The translations under genes and the position numbers were made by a program. 64,000 nt of DNA, taken from positions 6,028,284-6,092,283 of the forward strand of contig JAJEKV010000019.1 in assembly GCA_021234155.1 (NCBI GenBank), read 5' to 3'. The notes beneath the pieces are model-generated. The model made no database searches, was not told where the DNA came from, and saw only the letters and a list, made by a program, of their open reading frames with translations. Source of the stretch: Isoetes taiwanensis (taxonomy: Eukaryota > Streptophyta > Lycopodiopsida > Isoetales > Isoetaceae). Of this stretch, positions 33,230 to 46,104 are shown piece after piece; within the stretch, counting starts at the first letter, position 1; each line of letters begins with the position of its first letter.

Positions 33230-33350
33230 GCTCTGATACCATTGTGACGTTCCCCACCAAATATACGATGCCCTATCGTACGTCTCGCGGGAAATCCCCT
33301 ATCTAGCACACCTACTTCTTATTGCAGGAAGACTTGTTGAAGCACACAAC
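33230..33350 (-). other. PBS and LTR 3' end of a second LTR retroelement
   Basis: Minus-strand TGGTATCAGAGCAATGATC at 33,241-33,223 is a textbook Met-tRNA-type PBS. Immediately beyond it the plus strand starts TGTGACGTTCC at 33,243, i.e. an LTR ending ...GGAACGTCACA. The next ~60 bp align loosely with the U5 end of the complete element (CGATGCCC and a CG-rich word at matching positions). The rest of this LTR is not delimited. Confidence 0.75.
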
Positions 33351-36300
33351 TTCTTACCAAATTTAGTAAGTGTTTGGTACTACGTTACACCCAATCTATA
33401 TGATGATGAACTATTCTTTTGTCCTAACAAGATCAATTGAGAATAATTCTATTGAATGGAGGCATGAAAGAGCCTTTTTTACATGCAATTGCAATGTCTG
33501 GCATCAAGCCAATGCTAGCAAAGTAATGGCAGACTTGCATATATGTAGCTATTTGGATTTTGAAAGAAGAGGGTAATATTGCATCATTTGGAATTATGCA
33601 ACTTAAATTAATGTAGCAGCAGCTGTGCTATCCAGTTTGTGTATGATTTACATATATTTTCAACAAGTGCTTGGTGAAACAATGGTCCTGATATTGGCCT
33701 TTGCATCATTATTTCCTAAAGTGCCATTGGCGGCACATGCACGCCGAGACTTCGGTGGCGGGAATTAAAATACACTAGGCTACAAACCCTTTTTCTAAGG
33801 CATGCTCACACGGAATCCGGATGGTGTTGAGAGTATCCAAAGTGTATGCCTGTGTAGAGTTTGCAGACTCGGTATATCAAAGAGTACTTTTACTTTCCAG
33901 ATAGAATGCGGGCTTGCAGATTTCATCATGTCTATACGTGCAAGCCTATCTCGGCTAACTCCTATATCCTACTTGAGATACAGAATAGCACTTTATTCTA
34001 ATTAGGCATCTTTTGGATGCGTCAACCACCATTTTGCATGAACACTAGAAAAACCACATGTTTGGTTTTGGGAAGAAAATGTTTTTAGAATCACAGAGAG
34101 GAAATTTGGTGAAGTATTTGAATTTCCTTACTTACTGTTGGATGCATAAATTCCCAATTATCATAGTCTATCTTTGTTGTGACCACGAGGCGAAGAACTT
34201 CAATCTAAATTAGAGATTTGCTGGCGGATTTTTTGGTTTTAGGTAGTTATAAGCCGGGTGTTTGCATATATGTTAAACTCTACATTGGCGGAATTGGCAT
34301 ATTTTACTATGTGGGTCGCCGATTTTTGCCGCTGTATCTCCGTTCCATCGAAACGCGAATTGAATTATATTCCATCCTTCTGGAGGTATATCAGTAGAGG
34401 CTTTCCATGTTTTGTTTATAAACAGGAATTAGGTAAGAAACTTTGAGAATGTAATCATCATCGGGTTTGGCCCCAGGAGATGTTCAGTGAGCAAACATAA
34501 AGTGCAGAACACTTAAAAGGCAGATATACTTCATTTTCCATATAGTGGCCCGATAGTGTTGAAATGGCTTTTTATGCGAAATTTCAAGACAATAGATTAT
34601 AACTCTTCTAGATACAGCAAGCCACAGCTGGGTTTCCAGTTAAAGATGGAAATGGCCCCTATGGTAAGGTAGTTTATCATTCGATATCTTTAATTCCTTA
34701 CAGCTCATAAAATGTGAAGGCAGAGAATTCAGTCACTTAGCATCAAAGGCAAGTATATCTTCGCTTGAAATACGCAATTTTATTTCCCCAACTTTCATGA
34801 ATAAAATAGAAACAATTGTCGGTTTAACTATCACCGGCAGATAAATGACACGAACCAAAACACTAACCGTTTGGTACTTAGCAACAATTGGACAAGGTAT
34901 TAGGCATTGCGGAAAACAAATTTGTTGTTCGCCATCAGCACTGCAATCCTCCTAACGGTTTAGCATTTTAATGACCTAGCACAAGACATGCTTAATTTTG
35001 AAACCACGCAACGAGAAATCTTTGACAAAACAGCGGCGTGTGGCTTTTAGCCATTATCTTAGGTATAGAAATACTATGAATGTGCGTAAAATATATTTCT
35101 CCCATTTTCTTTATTTACTGCAGCCTACACAATCAACGTGAAAATGATTAAACATTGAAGAATAAAAACTTGAAAATAATTTTAACGATAAATTTCTTTA
35201 TGTAATTGTTTCCTCAAGGGTTTAAAGTGAGAAACTTCTATACGTTTGATTTCAACACAACATTTTATACTAAAACACACTAAAATATATCTTGTTTTTG
35301 TAGATATATAATTCATTTTGTTGTACTGAGTCAAAGCATTTTCTTATTTGTTGTATCTAAACAACCCGACTGCTTGATTATAACATCTATTTGAATACTA
35401 CAAAGCTGATACTTGAACTATTTGTTTTTGTCATTGACACCATTCAGGATGTGAAACCATCTTTGTGAGATTTGCATATCAAACTCGCTTTTCGGCGTCT
35501 AAACAAATGCTACCGGAATTTGGAAATGTGGATCCACGGAATTTTCCTTTCTCTCCACTTCTTTTGCATATGGACATCTTGAGATTCTTGACTGAAGATG
35601 TCATCCTAATATGATTAGCTTTAGAAGCAGGATATTAAGATTATATAAAATACAGAAAACTCCAAAATTAGAATCACGATTGAGTGTCACCTCTACATGT
35701 CATGGCATCCAAGCGCAAACTAATAAATACGAAAGCTTCATGCTCACCATTTAATACAAAATAGCTGCAAACACTAAAAGCTGATAATCTAACTTCGATT
35801 ATGCAATCAACCCACACCCTTCCCAATGAATTCTTCGTTGTTTTGGGGTTGCGTCGAGGGCAACCACATAAATGGAGGAATTGGAGTGATATAGAAGGCC
35901 TTGATTTGATTTGAATATAATATCTCATAAAATATTCAATACGGTTACTTGATTATGCGGGCTTGAGATTAGGGTTTTGTGACACTTTGTGATACTTAGA
36001 TCTGAGAATTTGGGATGTTTTTAGCAGTAGAATTTTTTTTGGTTTTTTTTGTAGGATAAGTGGAAAGGATCCATTGTATAAATGCAATCCCTCCAGAAAC
36101 TGATGCTGATGGCATGGGGAGGCGGCCCGGCGTGATAGGGGCTTTTAATTACTTGGCAGATTTATGAATATATTATTGATCCATTTGTAGTAAGAATCAA
36201 TGCCATCGCAGCTCGAGGAGGAGGAGATATTGAGGACTAAATTTGTAGCGGACTTTTTGAGCATTTAAAATCATTCGCGATCGCTTTCTAGTACAATTGG

Positions 36301-39300
36301 TTCCAAAGGCGATACCTACTCAATCTAACTAGCTACATTTATGCGGAAATGACATATCGCGGGAACAAATTCCGCGAAGGGAATTGGCGAGCTGTCGGGG
36401 GAAGTCCGCCAGTCCTTTTAAGGAATGGAAGAGCGGGGCTAAGCCCCTATTATTGCCTCTCTCCAAGAATGTAAAAGAGGATGCTTGTTGCTGAAGCCAG
36501 TCTTGCAAATAATTTGCAGGGTACCAATGTGGTAGGCTGGACCATAACCTTGCAAGGGTCGGTAGCAATATTCTTGAAGGCAAGACCAAGCTCTTACGCA
36601 TTCATGATTAAAATTATGGAAAAAGGGTGCATCTTGAACAAGATTCAAGGGGAGCAAGTAAGAGAAATATTTATCTGAGCTTGGACCATTGTGTCACGAT
36701 CACCGAGGAACCACAATTTTGGGAGGCAATTATTGGCCTTTGTAAATATGACAGCGGATATTTGTCTATAACAAACTTTACATCGATAAAAAATAGCTTG
36801 AAAGCAAGTAATTTTTCTATGGGATTGTAGTGAGGATTTAGCGTGTTGTTTGAAATGCGTACACTACGATTTTGTACTTATGGTACCTTGGGTAATTATG
36901 CGATGCGTCTTACAACACCTCTAAAAGTGTAGGGGTAAAAAGTTTTCTTTTATGAGTTTTAAATCATATCCTCAAGATAATTTTTGTGCCTCATAATGTC
37001 TATTATCAATTTCAAGGCTAAAAACTTCGGGTGTATGTTTCTAGCTTTTGTAGTGTTGACAAAGCGGTAGGAGTACACGTGCTTATAATTTCTTTGCCAT
37101 TTACATGAACTTTATTGTAGGGTGACCGCGTTGGATCTTAACCAACTCCTTATAGTTGAGGATCTTATAAAAATTCTCAAAAAGTCTAACCACAAGTGCA
37201 AATTTGCAAAATTTACATAAAATAACTTTATATTATTTTTAAAGATGCGTAGCGTCTTTGTCGTGCTATACATAAAGCGAGAGCACATGGCAAGCGTGCA
37301 TAGCGTGCTAAAAACTCTAAAGTACATAAAGTACGATTACCCAGCCGTGTGCATGCGTACACTAAATCACGTGACAAACCGTAGTTGGTGAACCAAATTA
37401 TACTTACGACTTCAGTGAGGAGAGAATCAGAATCTTACAATCCCGCCCATTAATGGCGGCCACCGCATAGAATGTTTGCCCAAAATGCGATGAAATGCTT
37501 AATGTAATTTTTAATGTCGAGGGGAGGTCTTTGGTTGGAAACTTGCCTTCCCATGATGGATGCCTTTATTAACGCATGGATGCCTTTCACAAGGTTTGAG
37601 GAGAGTAAGATTAGCTTCAATGAATGTAGCAAATACATCTTATAACGAGGGAAAAAATTACTAGTGTGCATTTTTAGATTAGCTAGGAGAACAACTTTGG
37701 CTAATTTAACCGAAATACATAGGGAAACTTTTAGAATGTTTGGCTAAGAGTTGAATAATTTTTCCTTTAATAGTTTTGAATGTTTTGGCTATTTTTATTT
37801 GAACCTTTTATATTAACTTTAGTAACTATTTTGTCAATGCTTATGCCCAAACTTTCTTTGTCACGAACATATTAATAATAGAAATCTAATGGTTGGAAGA
37901 AAAACTGTCCATCCTAATATAGTATTAGCAACCTCTATTCCATAATCTCATGGACAAATCTTATATATTTTACATTAGCTAAGTAAAAGTATGGCTAATC
38001 TGTCCCTAAATGCATAGGGAAAACTTTTTGAGCACGTTTGGAATTTAAAGAGTGGGAAGAATTTTTTTCCTGCTTCTATACTTTTCTTTATGTTTTGGCT
38101 AAACTAGCAGTGTAAAAGGGGAATTCGACTTTGAAAATTTTTGGCCGATTTTTTCTTTTCAAAAATGTGTCCTCCTTTATAGTTTTAGCGTACTTTTTCC
38201 AAAAATGTCAAAAGAGTAAGCCCATTTGGCTATATTAGCCACTATTTTTTTCCCTGCTTATATTAACCCTTTGTTTCCTTTTCGTTTGGCTTAAGTTTGA
38301 ATGCTACAATAGGTGACATCATAACGCATTGGGGGTATTACTCACTCTAATTAAAAGATTATTTATATCAAAATCCAGGGAAATGTTTTTTAAATTGTCA
38401 ATGTCTTTTGGCGTGTGAAAACCCATTTATATGAGTGTTTGGATGCATATTTTACATGGCGACTTGTACTTTATGCATACGCTGTATTTGCTTATTTATG
38501 ATACTCTGACATAACCACGTGAAATGATTTTGCTTGGTCCAACATCAAAAGACCTCCATGATGACAAACTTGGAGCTCAAGAGGAAACTAGTCTTCTCCA
38601 GTATATCTTATCTTATCTTATAAAGCATTTTCACAACTCATAGCAATACTCACTTAATAGTGCATAAGCGGTTTCTTAAGATATATTTAGTACTGCTCTG
38701 TGGGGGCCTACAGAGATTCATTCTTTGCATGATTTTTTCAGTAGCTCCTCTCTCAGTGTTCTGTGGCGGCTTTGCTTGTAAAACTTTATGGTTTGCCTTC
38801 TATTTTAGATGGAGCTCAAATTTCGAGGAGCTCTTGGATTCACGAAATTTGTTCTCGTTTTTAACTTATTGAAAGGAACAAGGAGGGTTTTGTTGAAGGC
38901 CAAGCGATTATAGGGCGGTAAATGAGTCTATTGTATCACGAGAGGTATTTAGCCGATTTCTATTAGATTAGAAGATCTGCTCCAAAGGCACTTACAATGC
39001 ATAATGTAGTTTGCTTATGTTTATATCATCTTCCCGACTCTAGCAAATATTCTCATGGGGTATATGTTAGTAGGGCCTTCCACTTCAGGTACATTATCTT
39101 TACATGCCAACAATTTGTTCTCTTCACAGTTCGTGGTTGATTCTCTCTTATCAAAATGGTCTCCATTATCATGTGGTATATCTTAAAGTTACGATATATA
39201 TAAGCACTTAAGGAATTGTGTTGGTACATGACTTTTTGCCACTGTTGGAAAATATTTGTGTACATAATTTCATGCTTTAATATATTTTGTATATCAATTT

Positions 39301-39677
39301 GGGCCGTCTTTTTTACAAAGGAACAAAGAAGCTAGAAAAACATCAACCTTTATATCATTGTGTTGTTGGCTTTGTTTCACTTCTCCAGCGGCATGGACTT
39401 CATCTCACAGCTGATGGGTGCAAAGCATTTTTCCAAGAATACATCACCGCTCCCTCGCCATTTTTTCATTTCAGCTAGGCTTGGGCCTACTTTTGCATTT
39501 TAGCGGCTTAGTCATTTATTCATTTCATTTTGAGAGCGCAACATGGATTAGCGGGCGGAGTTATGAAAAGAGGTGTGTTCTATTGCAGGGCTTCATCTAG
39601 GCATTCTATTATCTGGCTGAATCTAGAGCTGTAGATGAGATTCATTGTATACATTCAAATTACCCGCAGGGAGTAAT
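33351..39677. other. Long AT-rich stretch, no gene recognised
   Basis: Only short frames, none with a family signature. Between 37,700 and 38,300 a few words recur loosely (CATAGGGAAAACTTTT, TTTTGGCTAA), hinting at degenerate repeats. No RNA gene or clear element ends. Confidence 0.5.
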
Positions 39678-39808
39678 ATGTCTAATTAAATTGTTCTACC
39701 TGCATTAGGATTTCAAATGGCGGCTCAAGTCTCGCGCTAAAGTGAGATGGAAGATATGTCAATTAAATTGTTATTTTGCACATGTAGGGATTTCAAATGG
39801 CAGCTCAA
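39678..39808 (+). repeat. ~52-bp duplication separated by 26 bp
   Basis: 39,678-39,728 and 39,755-39,808 share TATGTC, AATTAAATTGTT, AGGATTTCAAATGGC (GGGATTTC in copy 2) and GGCTCAA (AGCTCAA). Confidence 0.8.
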
Positions 39809-40380
39809 AATTAGATTGTCTCCACAACATAAAGCGGGATGCTATTGGTGAACGTGATCGGTAAAGGCGAGCAAAAACATATTCTTGGGCGATAAAAATG
39901 TGAGGTATGTGTTGGATTATTGACTTCTTACTTGAGTTTCTGTGCTTGGATAAAAGGGAATACTACGATTAAGGGGCATTTTTGTTGTTGATCGAGTCTC
40001 AAACAAGTGGACAAAGCAAAGGGAAATTATGGCAACTAAGATTAAATTTTGTATTTGTTGACAATAAAGTTTGGCAGAAGCACCTCCCAATATGAGAAGG
40101 TAATTAAATCTAGCTATTATGCATTTACTTCTTAAACTTTGTGTCCATAATGGAGATGGATCAAAGTTGTATATGTTGAATGTATGCATTTCATGTATAT
40201 GTTAAATGCGTTTGATATGGCCTTTGTTGTGGTGCCAAAATATCCAATGTGGCGACGTGTTTTTTTTTTTTTGAGAGTAGACTCCTGCATGCTTTCTAGA
40301 TATTGCCATTGAGCAGCTTTTTTTTATATGATAAAAAGCACGTATTGATCACGGTTAAAATGACATACGCGGATCATTGT

Positions 40381-40593
40381 GCAGGAAGGAAGGAAGGTAT
40401 TTTTATAGATCCACGGAGGGCAATGGGTCTATGGGACCCAATACGCGGCAAGCGGATTACTACGGATTAAAAACCCCCGCCCGAAGGGGTTTGAGGAAAA
40501 AAGCACCGTGGCAACAATCGGCCGGTGACAAAGTTGTTCCAATATACAAATGCAAAAACACACAAATATATACACTCATGCTGCCGCACGCGT
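40381..40593 (-). mobile_element. Small retroposon-like family, copy 1
   Basis: Plus strand begins with GGAAGGAAGGAAGG, then GGGTCTATGGGACCCAATAC, GGCAAGCGGATTACT, ATTAAAAACCCCCGCC-CGAAGGGGTTT and a downstream CAATATACAAATGCAAAAAC. The element's 3' end is probably the microsatellite side, so the sense strand is minus. Relatives lie at 41.44, 56.13 and 63.83 kb. Plant LINE or RTE 3' ends have this kind of tail, but no coding part is attached. Confidence 0.8.
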
Positions 40594-40599
40594 GAGTGC

Positions 40600-43110
40600 G
40601 TCGGTGAGCTGACGGTAGCGGGGCAAAGGTGAGCTTCCTTGAGATCCGGTACCTGCTGGATATGCGGCCCGAGCGCGTCGCGGCGGTGTGTTCATCGGCA
40701 AATGTAGGGGCAAGTCGGCGTGCCACTAAGGGGAGGCGTGTGTCACGGCGGGATCGTAGATGTTGGGCAGCTGGAAAGTGTAGGGGCTTTCATCACCAAT
40801 GGCACCCGTTTTAGCGGCCTTGATAAGAGCTTTGTCACAGCGGGGAAGGCTCCCCAATCACACTGCCCGAATCTCGATGTCTCGCGAGATGGTGGGCACA
40901 CCATGTGGTGGGCAATGAGTGCAGGCTTTTAGAGGCCGGTGGGAGCAGCGGTGAGGCTGCGGGCCCGGGCTAACGGGGTTGATATGCTCCTTGTAATGGA
41001 GCGTTTTGACTGCTCTAAAATTAGGGGGTCCCGAGGAAGGCGCAAAGGAAGCAGAAGCATCCGGGTACTCCGGCCCGGTTTGTCGCGGTAGGCCTCGTGT
41101 CCACTTGCGCACACCCATTATCGCGCGTTGTAGGGCGGGAAGGCAACATGTGTTTTGTGCAACCTTAGGTATGAGGTCTCCAAAACTCGGGTTTTGTCGA
41201 GGCGGCTTAGATGCTAGCTTTGGGGAATACTATAGCAGGGGAAGCATTAGCATAGATACATACTTACATCATTTTATAGCCAATAGGCAAAAGCGACAAC
41301 ACTTTCGGTATGTTAGGGGCCTACTCTCGTGCTAGTTGCTTGTAAATGGAAGTACGGACACATTACTAAAACTAAAAGATTTATTTGGCTAGAACGAGCT
41401 ATCTTAAGAATATAGAATGAGGTAATAGAATACTTGGTTTTGTCGTCCCGCGAGGAGACCAAGCTGGCCTATGGGATCAGAGTACAAAGAAGGCGGTAGT
41501 ATTACTACGGGGATTAAAACCCCGCCGAAGGGTTTAAAGGAAAACGCGGCGCTTAATAAGGATCTTGACACTCTTTGCGATTATATGCATATCACAAGTC
41601 ACCGGTGAGGTTAATGTCCGGACAGGGGCATAAGCGGAGTCCGCGTATCCATTACCTCACAAGTGCGATCCCCGGCAAACCTCTGAGAGAGGCGTGCTTT
41701 CGATGCAGCTCAATACAGGCGATGGGGCGCAACTTCGCTTAGGAGCATCACAGAGGCAGGATAATATCAAATTACTTGAACCAGGAGCCTAGAAGTGACT
41801 TATCCTCAATGGCCTGTTGGCCGACAGCGGCGGACCCTACGTCCTCCGGCTCGAGATCCCATCTCCGCAGCCACTCCAATCGCGGAGGTGGTGTGCACTG
41901 TCTTGAATGGAAGCAATCACCACTGCTTGGCGTTTTCATGGGTAGATATAAGGTGCTTGAGGAGTAGTGGTGTGGGCCTAAATGGAAGCATGGGATTAAC
42001 TATGGAATGGTACCACCTTGACATGTGAAGCCGGGGCCTGCATCCCAAAGTTTGGCAGCCCATGAAGCAAGCATCAAATCTTTGCTGCTTCAAAGAGGCC
42101 ATTGCCCATTCCCGCTCCGGTGTAGCCGCGCTGATCCCACATCTGTGTCGCACATTCCATAGAACCCGCTGGGGCTTGCCACCTTGTCTTTCCCCGGCGG
42201 GCTTTTTGAGAGTCATTTCGCGGGCCCCGCCATACTGCCAAAACAGGATTGGGCAGCAGACTTCATCCATAGCCACCACCTTACGGAAGTAAATAATCTA
42301 TAAAGGCTGTTCAAGCGGCCTACGTAATGGAAGGCTGTCTTTCACAAGGCGGAATGCGATATGGGACCGTGGACTTCACTTCCCGATTACTTAGGGCCGA
42401 GGCCCGCCGTACTGCTCGTGGGACCAGAGTGGTGAGGATATCAAGCATTTTATACGCCCCATAGAGGGAGAGGTTGGGGTTTCCAACCAGGCCACTGAAC
42501 AAGTGTGCACAGAGGCGGGCCCATGCATCACGAGGCTGCCTTGTATTTGTTATTTTTGCATTTATGAACTTTTCAAGCCACCGCGTGACCCGTAACGATG
42601 GATGCATCAGAGTGTGTGGTGGTAAAATAAATGCCAAATACTTTATAAGGCCCGAGACACCTCCACTACACAGTAGAGTAGACCAAGGGGATAGCGGCAC
42701 CGCGTGGCAGCCAAGTTAGCTCATGTCGATGGTGGCGAAAGTGTCCAAAAGCATCGAGGGTAGGCGTTGCGCCGTATATTTCAGGTATATCACGAGCAGG
42801 AGCAACATCACCGGCATATATATGAGTTTTGCGGGATTATGCAATGGTCCATCAATACGCCTCCGGGTAACCGACTGGCCCATTCTTCTAAGGTGATTAA
42901 GAGTAGCCTGGCCGAGTTGGGGGCGTGGCTTTGTGCTGCTAGCTGAGATACGAAGCCCAGGTGCTGAGGCAACGGCCACCGTATGAAGTATGCGCCATGC
43001 TGGAAATCGGCCGGGGGTCCCCTAAAACATCTCAATCTGTCACAGCATAGAGGCACTTTGTGGCTAAAGCATTTCAATCACAACAGCGATGAGGATTAAA
43101 GGTGCCGGTT
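40600..43110. other. GC-richer block with unrecognised open frames
   Basis: Base composition rises clearly against the AT-rich surroundings. The longest frames are on the minus strand: 43,077-42,808, 42,979-42,716, 42,700-42,320 (LRVTRWLEKFINAKIT, AYKMLDILTTLVPRAVRRA) and 42,279-41,917. They follow one another with slips as if one long helical protein had been broken up. No family could be named. A small retroposon copy is inserted at 41.44 kb. Former host gene is the simplest reading. Confidence 0.4.
41439..41570 (-). mobile_element. Small retroposon-like family, copy 2 (diverged)
   Basis: GAGGAGACCAAG...GGCCTATGGGATC, GGCGGTAGTATTACTACGG, ATTAAAACCCCGCCGAAGGG and GGAAAACGCGGCG follow the order of copy 1. 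The microsatellite is reduced to GGTAATAGAATAC. Confidence 0.65.
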
Positions 43111-45768
43111 AAAATTGCCTCACTACAGCGAGGTGTTACATGAAATTCAAGAAGTGTGAAGTCAACCAGTAAATCACGGGGTGGAAGCAATCCTACCAGA
43201 AGCGTACGTTTTACTCAAAGATTTTATGCCGCGTTATGCAATGCGGGGACATTGAACAAACTATGTTGTTTGTGTTTAAGTTTGACTACATGGTTTCAAA
43301 CTTCTACACAGTCCTGAAACAGCATGCGTCCAGAACATGAACACCAAAGCGAATCCGTTGACAATGAGCTTCATTGTTGCGTATTTAGGTTCTCAAATTT
43401 AAAGTTGTCTTCTTTGGGCGGTGTAAAACAAAATCTATATCGGCGTTGCTTTGATCTGGTGTGCTTTAGCGCTGTCCAATATTGAGAGTCAATCCTTGCA
43501 AATAATTACTTCAAATGTTTTGTTGGTTTGAAGCATTTTTGGGCTCAAAAATGATAAATATACTGGGGATCTTTAGAAATAAATTTTGAGGGTTCCATTT
43601 TATATAGCCAAAGTTAAAATAAATTAATTAGATCCAATCGCGACATCCTATTGTTTTTAAATATTCAATTGTTATTTCCTAGGCAACTTTCATTTAGGGA
43701 CTTTTATTTGGCCCGGCTGCTTTAGAGCATAAACACTTCTCCGGTGGATAGATCTTGAGGGAATAAATCTTTAAATCCTTGCCAAAAGCAAAGGGGTTAT
43801 ACAGTTTATACTTGGAGCTTTTCATATCTCGAGTTTAGATTACTTTTGCAGGGGTTATTAGAAGGCTGCAGCAAACGCATTTTGATTCTTGAACATTTCT
43901 TTTCTATTGTTCCTTCTTGGTCATATTATATAGCTTTCCAAGAAGGATTACAAGTCTTGGCTTAATGCTCCTTTGTGGCTGCGAAAGATATTTTATAGAG
44001 TTTAGCGAAATACTTCCAGACCTTACACACAGAGGGGCCAGAGCACTACGATTTACTGAGGGAATCTTCTGAAAACTAAGGGCCTCTAAGAGCTTCCTTA
44101 AACAGAATTTTTTATTTTAAATGTGCATTATTGTCAAATTTGTTCTAATCACAAAAAATAACGTCTTGCATTTTACGCGGGGTATCCATTGCATATATAG
44201 GTGTATTATACTTGGCCAAAATCGCGGAATATAAGTTGGCCATATTTTCATCTTGACATTAGATTCTCCTCACAAAGCTGAAATACCAAGGTTTCGCCTT
44301 GTTGGTAGCATCTATAACTAAATTTATGCGCATGAACTCATTTCACTGTGCGAGCGACTCTTCCTCTTAGCTTGTTTTGCATAACAATATCGCTTTACAT
44401 TGCTTCTGTGGTCATTGAGGTCAAGCCTCATGCTGTTCTGCTCCAAACAACTCTTATACATAGAAATCTTACTGGGCGTTTGAAATCATGCATTTGGGTA
44501 GCCAAAACTTTAATGTAAGCGCATTCTTCATAAATCCACCACAACCATTATTTAACAAGATGCTTTAGCGCCGCGAAGGGTTGCCCTCCGATTACTTCGA
44601 GGGTGTGTTTGCATATTTTTAAATCTTCTTTATTTATATTGAAAGGCCTTTATAAATGTCACGACAAAGGGGCATGTAGTTGTGGCAATTTTAAGGCAAA
44701 CATAGGATTATTTTGCAAACCATAGCCTTTGCTTAAGATGGATGTCTTATAGATAGCAATAAGGGAATGGCCATCTACAACTTACATAAAATTTTTGAGA
44801 AAGTAAATATTGTGTACATTTCCGGTTTTAAGCCGTCGAAAACTTTTACATATATATGTAAAGTGGCCCTTTACCCTTTTATTATAATGGAGTGTCAAAA
44901 ATTGTATTTGAATTGATAAGAGGCATGTTCAAAAGGATTTTTCCCAAAAAGTCCATGAGATATCGATAGTAAAACTGTACATTCTGACTCTCACCATTCC
45001 CTTTTTAATACGTGGAAGAAACCAGAATAAATCTGGAACACGATGAGGGCGAGATCACATCGCAGAAGGTTTTACATTGTTACCTTCGCGGGGAACCTGC
45101 TTTCCATCACTTCCGAAAGCCTGAAAATATCTGATAGAATCGGCACTAAACGCGCGAAAGCAGAACAGGCCTGGCCAGAGTACACGCATTGCCAGAAATC
45201 AAAGCTGCGGACTCCTAGACAATACAATGAAATAGACAACACTACTCAAACAACAAGAGTTTCTTTTTCTTTTTCTTTTCTTTTTTTTTCTTTTCTTTTT
45301 TTTTTTTTTTTTGGGGAGGGTGTTGTCCCAACCTCCTACTAGCTTTCTTGATAAATATGTCTGGTATCCAAGTTTGAGTGCAAAAAGGCATATATAATAT
45401 ATATGTATTAGTTAGTACGCAAATAGCAACTTGATGAAGCAAATTTACCATTTCAGGGCAACCATTCTAGTTGTGCAGGCGCATCACAACATAAAGAACA
45501 CACACAAGCTGGCGAGGGAGGATGCATCGTCGAAGCCATGGGAGAAGCTAATCCAAGGGCATTTTACACCTAGGTAAATACATCTACATCAATTGTCTTG
45601 CACACAGCATGGACTTAAAGGCAATTTAAAAATACCAATATATCTCTCACGAGATATTTCAAAATGTTAGTTGAGAATTCACACACTACGAAATGTACTT
45701 ACATACAAGAGATAACTCGTAAATGCATCCAAGAGCACATTGAAAGAGCAAATAAGAGGTAAAAACAA
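43111..45768. other. AT-rich stretch, no gene recognised
   Basis: No family signature. A polypyrimidine run (TTTTC)n followed by T14 occupies about 45,260-45,313. Confidence 0.5.
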
Positions 45769-46104
45769 GCGTTATAATAGGAAAGAAGTTCCCGGATCTC
45801 ACCAAATATAAGGCCCAACCTCAGCGGCATCACTAATGCCGCGGCATTGTACTCCTTGTAGAGCTTTCAATCCGAACCCGATTGTGCAAAGCTACCTTTC
45901 TCTCAAAGTCGGGGTTTTAGAACGCTCAAAGTAAACAGAGCGTCGCAATAGGAAGAAGTTCCAAAATCTCTCGGAAATATCGAGCCAACCTCGCTGACAT
46001 CACTATTACGCGTGGCATTGTACTCACTTGTAGGGCTTTCCATTAGAGACGGTTGTGCAAAGCTACTAAGCTATAAAGTCAAGGTTTTGAACACTCAAGT
46101 AATG
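45769..46104 (+). repeat. 171-bp tandem duplication
   Basis: 45,769-45,939 and 45,940-46,104 align end to end: AATAGGAAGAAGTTCC-type start, CCAACCTC, ACATCACTA, GGCATTGTACT, TTGTAG-GCTTTC, TTGTGCAAAGCTAC, AAAGTC-GGTTTT and a terminal CTCAA. Differences are scattered substitutions and small indels. Confidence 0.9.

Noticed and set aside
33370-34005. Plus-strand frames (33,370-33,576; 33,802-34,005) as exons
   Set aside because: No family signature, no neighbouring exon and no convincing splice partners.
45260-45313. Polypyrimidine run as a splice or regulatory signal
   Set aside because: Simple (TTTTC)n/T-run sequence with no exon on either side.
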